Source: Hofstenia miamia
Lineage: Eukaryota; Xenacoelomorpha; Acoela
Assembly: GCA_004352715.1 (NCBI GenBank)
Contig: SCFE01000012.1
Coordinates: 1,415,065-1,479,064 of the forward strand
DNA length: 64,000 bases
Direction: 5' to 3'
Every line of letters begins with the position of its first letter. Within the stretch, counting starts at the first letter, position 1. Shown here one piece after another: positions 59,628-64,000 of the stretch. The translations under genes and the position numbers were made by a program. Under the pieces are notes generated by a model. It was not told where the DNA came from. It did no database searches and worked only from the letters and a program-made list of their open reading frames with translations.

Positions 59628-60644
59628 ATGCAGCACGTGGTAAGTTATGTAGAAGAAAATACAATCAATGAGACTATAGAGGATGAAGACCTAAACGGAA
59701 TTCCAGTTTATGCCAGAACAACATCCACGGTGAGAAAAGAAGTTGAAGTCCTCAGCATACGCGATTTAAGAAAAGCAGATCATCTAAGACTTGCTCGAAT
59801 TTGGGGATATTCACACCATGCTATTGTTGAAGACATCGATATTTCGAGAAATCTGTTAACACTCATAGAGTATACAGACCGAAATAATTTCGAATTTTTT
59901 AATAAATTCGTTGTTAAAAGAACCACTTACAATTATTCTGAGCTAACAAACTTGAACAAATATATTTATGATGTTGAAGTAGATGAAAGAGAAGTCTTAT
60001 GCAGAGCTCGAGGCTTGATAGGAACTGAAAATTACAATCTTTTCTTCAATAACTGCGAACATTTTGCTACTTTTTGTAGAACTGGTGTTAATGTTTCCCT
60101 TCAAGTGAAGGATGCTTGGAATTCAGGCTTTAATTCGTTAGTTATTGGAGGCCTTGTCACTCTCACAAAGTCCTTTGCTCCTGCTATTTTAGCTGAAATT
60201 GTGGAGAAATATAGTGCACAGACTTTAGGGGTTGGTGTAGCTGCAGGGGCTACAGTCATTGAAGCCATATACGAGTTGTACAAGTTGATTAAAGATTTGC
60301 ATGAAAACAAAATTAGTGTCGGAGTTTTCCGGGAATACTTGATTATTTTAATTTCTAAGTATTCATTCTCTCTAATTGGAATAATTTTGGCTATACTTTT
60401 GACATCTCCAGCTAGCATTCCTACTGTTATTCTTACAGGCATTTTTGTTGGATTTGTAGGAATGGTAAGTAAATATTTTGGCAAAATTCTTGGAACTTAC
60501 ATTAACAAGATTCGGCGAAATTGGAGTGAGATTATTTCATATTTTAAAGAAAAAATTGCCTCAGCGAAAGATGCTGTTTTAACTTATTATGAAAGTTGTA
60601 AAGACACTTTTATTAGTTTTATCAAATGGCTACTTGGCTATTAG
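59628..60644 (+). CDS. LRAT-fold (NlpC/P60 superfamily) protein with hydrophobic C-terminal tail
   Basis: Intact single-exon ORF of 338 residues. Residues about 40-160 form an LRAT-like thiol acyltransferase/hydrolase domain. 'WGYSHHAIVEDID' (residues 59-71) holds the first catalytic His in the usual HxAxY-like position, and 'FFNNCEHFATFCRTG' (about 138-152) holds the catalytic Cys in the family's NCEHF motif. Residues about 170-290 contain two or more hydrophobic stretches (e.g. 'SLIGIILAILLTSPASIPTV'), followed by a basic and amphipathic end. LRAT/PLAAT proteins transfer or remove acyl chains of phospholipids at membranes; the substrate here is unknown. A second active-site His is not obvious. 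AATAAA at 60786 could end the transcript. A decayed copy lies at 49.6 kb. Confidence 0.85.
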   Translation: MQHVVSYVEENTINETIEDEDLNGIPVYARTTSTVRKEVEVLSIRDLRKADHLRLARIWGYSHHAIVEDIDISRNLLTLIEYTDRNNFEFFNKFVVKRTTYNYSELTNLNKYIYDVEVDEREVLCRARGLIGTENYNLFFNNCEHFATFCRTGVNVSLQVKDAWNSGFNSLVIGGLVTLTKSFAPAILAEIVEKYSAQTLGVGVAAGATVIEAIYELYKLIKDLHENKISVGVFREYLIILISKYSFSLIGIILAILLTSPASIPTVILTGIFVGFVGMVSKYFGKILGTYINKIRRNWSEIISYFKEKIASAKDAVLTYYESCKDTFISFIKWLLGY

Positions 60645-60785
60645 ATTTTTTAATTTTTATTCCATTTTTAATTTGTACATTTGTATGGAAATTCTTATTT
60701 TTTGTGGATAGTTTTGACTTATTGTTTCAGTAAATGTTATATTTTGCTTTTTATTATTTCTAACTGCATAAAATGATTTTTTTGA

Positions 60786-60791
60786 AATAAA
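60786..60791 (+). promoter_or_regulatory. Polyadenylation signal AATAAA after the LRAT-fold gene
   Basis: The hexamer lies 142 bp after the TAG stop, followed by a GT/T-rich stretch. AATAAA is frequent by chance in AT-rich DNA, so position is the main support. Confidence 0.45.
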
Positions 60792-61205
60792 AAAGGTTTG
60801 GACTTATTTCAAGTAATATAGTTGAGATGTCGTAACCTTTTTCAGAGAAATTTAAGCGAACACTAAAAATAAAAGTCACATTTCATAACTACTTCGGAAT
60901 TGCAAGTTATTCGTACATATGTATGTGAGATTTTGAGTTTGGTGTTTGAGCTGTTAGAAAATCGTTTTTGGAGAGACCTACGAGACCACACATTTTTGGT
61001 TCCGTTCGTGTACAGGTTTTGTCCCATGTTCAATCCACAATACACATATAAATCCCGTTAAAGTGACTAAGGCCGTTATTGTTGGCATTTAAATGCAAAG
61101 TATTTGTAGAGATAATATTCAGTTATCTAATACTCACAAATTATTTTCATAAATATTTAATGATATTAATTCATACTGACAACGATTGTTGTTCCTTACG
61201 GCTTG

Positions 61206-61346
61206 GTGTATGTGCCAGGTGACACGCTGCCAAATGAACAAATCCAAATCCATTACAAAGTACATTTTGCAAAGTACCATGTCTTGAGCCTCGGTTACAA
61301 GTATTCCAAGCTTTCATATCACAACTGCGAACAATTCTGGTTCTAA
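61206..61346 (+). pseudogene. Possible second LRAT-fold relic
   Basis: A 46-codon open stretch contains 'VPGDTLPN' and ends in 'YHNCEQFWF' followed by TAA. NCEQF resembles the NCEHF catalytic motif of the gene 0.6 kb upstream, and the spacing between the GD and NCE elements is compressed. If real, it is a small decayed fragment with the catalytic-region His replaced by Gln. Confidence 0.3.
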
Positions 61347-63170
61347 TTTAGGATGTAAAATATTAAACAATCATAATAATTTTTTTCTGAGACAAAAAAA
61401 TTCTCAATTTAAATTTCTTATGATTTAAAATAGCAGTTTCTAAGATTCTTCTGTTTGTAGGCAATGTTATTATTCCAGTCAAATTTTAGTTCTGAATCTG
61501 AATATGAAGTTTGTTTTTGAAAAATTTTGCTGAAAAAGTTTACTGTCAAGTTCAGCTTTCTTAGCTATTTGCTGCATTTTGAAAAATTTGCGCTTTTTCA
61601 CTGCAGATTTTCCTTCTCCAACCACAACATTTATATTCTTCTTACTCAAATAACATGAATAATTTTCATGTCAACCTTGCATATTAAATTGGGTATATTT
61701 ACGCAGCTCGTGAAATACTTAAAAAATGAATCAGGAAAATTTACAGCCTAATTTGCTAAGTTTTTATTTGCCTTGAATGCAGAAGAAGAACAGTATCTTT
61801 GTGCAGTATTAAATATTTTAGGATTTGTGGTGGTGCTGGTTGATGTTTCTAGTTAAATGAAAAGAAATGTTGATGCAATGATTTTTGGTTTCATACTGTT
61901 GAATTCTAACTACAGTGACAAAATGCATTATCTTGATTTCCATTTACCAGATCTAATAGCAAGTCAGGTTCCTGATTCTGACCAAGATGTTGAATGTCTG
62001 AATCCATTTTACAAAGATTTAGAAAACCGTTATTACCGCAAGTCAATAGAAAAGAATATTCTTGATTATATTTAGAGAAACTGGTAGTTGTAATATCTCA
62101 TGCTTTTGTCAAACTTCGTCGTTTAATCTCTACTAAATATTGTGCAAACATGTGGTTGACTTAAATTTTTGTTTTGATTTAGTCGAATTTGAAGACTTAA
62201 CTTTACCTTAATATTAAACAATTATAGAAGCAATCGAAAATCAACCATTCAATCGGAATTTTTCTAAATTTGTGGTTTTCTCAAAAAATATTTAAGCGTT
62301 TATAGTTCATGATGAGGCTCACACTGTTTTTCTACAAAAAGCAAAATATTAGTTGTTTCGGTGCGCATTAGAACGACTCATTATCTTAGCTATCGGTATG
62401 TTAGCAATTTGAATGTTTTAACAAAAATCGGATTTCTCATTAAAAAAATATTTCTTATCATGATACTCCATCATAACACGAGTGCGCTCAAATGCGTAGA
62501 TGTCTCCATGTCAAAGGCCTCAATATTTCTTAACAGTCTTGCAAAAAATTGTTCAAAACTGTGGACAAAGAGGTTTGTTTCTTTAAGTAACTCTATAGAC
62601 TTTTCTAAATTAAGCCCATGCTACAATAAAAACGTATGTTGTTAGTTTTCGTTGTGCGAATGAAGAACTTTTATCGTTGCCTACATTATTAATTTTAGTC
62701 GTTTAATTAATTTTGGATAAATAAAAGCTATTACATTTTTTTATCAATGATTTCTTTGTTTATATTGAAACAATTTTCTTCTGCCATGAAAATTTAAATT
62801 GGAACTGAAATTTGAAAATTCAAAAGTTGTCTAACTCATTGGTTCACGTGATATGACTTATTTTGGAACTGCCATCCGATATGTCAGTTAGCCCATTCTT
62901 ACTCGTGATAATGCTTTCTTTGATTATTTAATATCAAATACAGAATATTTTGATTATAGAACTTAGATTCTTGACTATTACTCCGATCATTTGTCTTTAT
63001 ATGTAACAAACAATATACAACAACAAAACCCGCAAAAAAGTTTGTACTCGCATTTTTGCAGGCTTTGATGAAAACTTCTTTACCTATTGTCTTGAGAATG
63101 CTGCTTGGAATTTTATATATACGTTGGACAGCTTAAATGATGTTTACGTTTATATTAAAAAATTAATAAC
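61347..63170. other. No recognised gene
   Basis: AT-rich sequence. ORFs at 61857-62075 (72 codons) and 62361-62645 (94 codons) are not recognised. The first has a rather ordinary composition and could be a piece of a decayed gene. Confidence 0.5.
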
Positions 63171-63279
63171 TGCTTGACAGACGTCGCCCCAGTTAAGAGC
63201 AGATACATGTACGTTAAGTTTAATAAATCCAATATGCCTTGCAATAAAATTACTAGAGACCTAGACGATAAAAAAGAGA

Positions 63280-64000
63280 GTTAAGAATTTTAAATGTGGC
63301 AGCTCACGCATAAACAGTATTACAAATAAGTGAAAAGCAGATTAGTGAAATGTAAAACAAAATAGATCTACAGAGAAAGCACTTCTATGACAGATTATCC
63401 CAGGCAATACCAAATGGAAGTTTATAAACCGTTTTTTCAACAAGGAAAAAGAAATGTCTTATGATATAAAGGAAATTAAAGTTGACAAAACCATGTGTTA
63501 AAACATAGATACCAAAACAAACCATTTAAATGAAAGTTTTAAGCAATTATGAATATACAATAGAAAAAAGGTAAAAATACCACGAAGTACAGCAGTTTTC
63601 GGTACATAAACAGCTTTGAGCTAAACAAGGTATTATCAAAATTAGATCCCAGTGTATCATCTGGAAGTAGTAGGATCCCAATATTTATTATTAGAAAGTA
63701 TTCAAAATACCTTTGATAAGTATTTATTGTTTGCATGCAATTGCGCAATTTCCTCCAATATTTAAGAAAGGAGGCTGGCCAAATGCAGTAAGCTACAGGC
63801 CTGTAGCAATTACGAACCCGTTTTCCAAAATATTTAGGAAACTTTTGTGTAGTCAGATAAACAAGTAATTAAAAGATAACAATATTCTAAATTTAAATCA
63901 GTTTCGATTGCGTGAGAGTTTTGGCACTTAAGATACGTTACTAAAATTAAATTTAGTTGAAATCACACGCTACTACATTAATAAGAATATCTGCAGCAGC
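63280..64000 (+). pseudogene. Non-LTR reverse transcriptase relic, cut by the window end
   Basis: In changing frames the + strand shows the linker and first RT motifs of a LINE. 'FELNKVLSKLDPSVSSGS' is at about 63615-63670. Then 'FPPIFKKGG' is near 63750-63775 and 'SYRPVAITNPFSK' at 63790-63830. 'LNQFRLRESF' follows at about 63895-63925 and a leucine-rich helix after that. The order matches the fingers and palm of jockey/CR1-like LINEs. Stops and frameshifts are present. The catalytic core would lie beyond the window. Confidence 0.8.

Overview
This is AT-rich eukaryotic (metazoan, probably arthropod-like invertebrate) nuclear DNA. It shows a multi-exon gene with GT-AG introns, LINE, Ty3, Tc1/mariner, hAT and piggyBac-type relics, AT microsatellites, and scaffold gaps. 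Two gaps are exactly 1000 N. Several single N's sit where flanking sequence is repeated. I cannot name the species.

Region by region. 1-6.9 kb is a decayed Ty3/gypsy-type retroelement: pol (RNase H end to integrase) on the minus strand, followed by a long unrecognised coding extension towards position 577, with a gag-like piece in the opposite orientation between two 1000-N gaps. 7.9-13.7 kb is almost gene-free, AT-rich sequence with one mariner relic. 1-13.7 kb and 15.06-17.5 kb are nearly devoid of CpG, and most in-frame stops in their coding relics are TGA; the rest of the window has ordinary CpG. 13.1-17.5 kb is a mosaic of near-identical repeats. 18.2-22.3 kb holds a piggyBac-like MITE and two copies of a hAT fragment, with a displaced piece of a RING exon between them.

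The main gene is a POSH/SH3RF-like RING plus four-SH3 E3 ligase on the + strand. Eleven exons between 22,675 and 41,550 can be placed with fully consistent splice phases, giving about 525 codons. Its introns contain a non-autonomous hAT element with a clean 8-bp target duplication, a LINE relic, and an intronless AIG1/FAR-17a (ADTRP family) membrane hydrolase gene on the opposite strand.

42.7-64 kb is repeat-rich: a MITE with about 48-bp terminal inverted repeats, LINE relics, a complete but broken mariner-like element with a TA duplication, an internally deleted Tc1-like element, a truncated Tc1 element, and a frameshifted multi-copy-type protein gene whose middle is doubled by the assembly. 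It also holds an intact single-exon LRAT-fold (NlpC/P60) protein gene with a hydrophobic C-terminal tail, a pseudogene copy of it 10 kb upstream and a possible further relic downstream. The window ends inside another degenerate reverse transcriptase.
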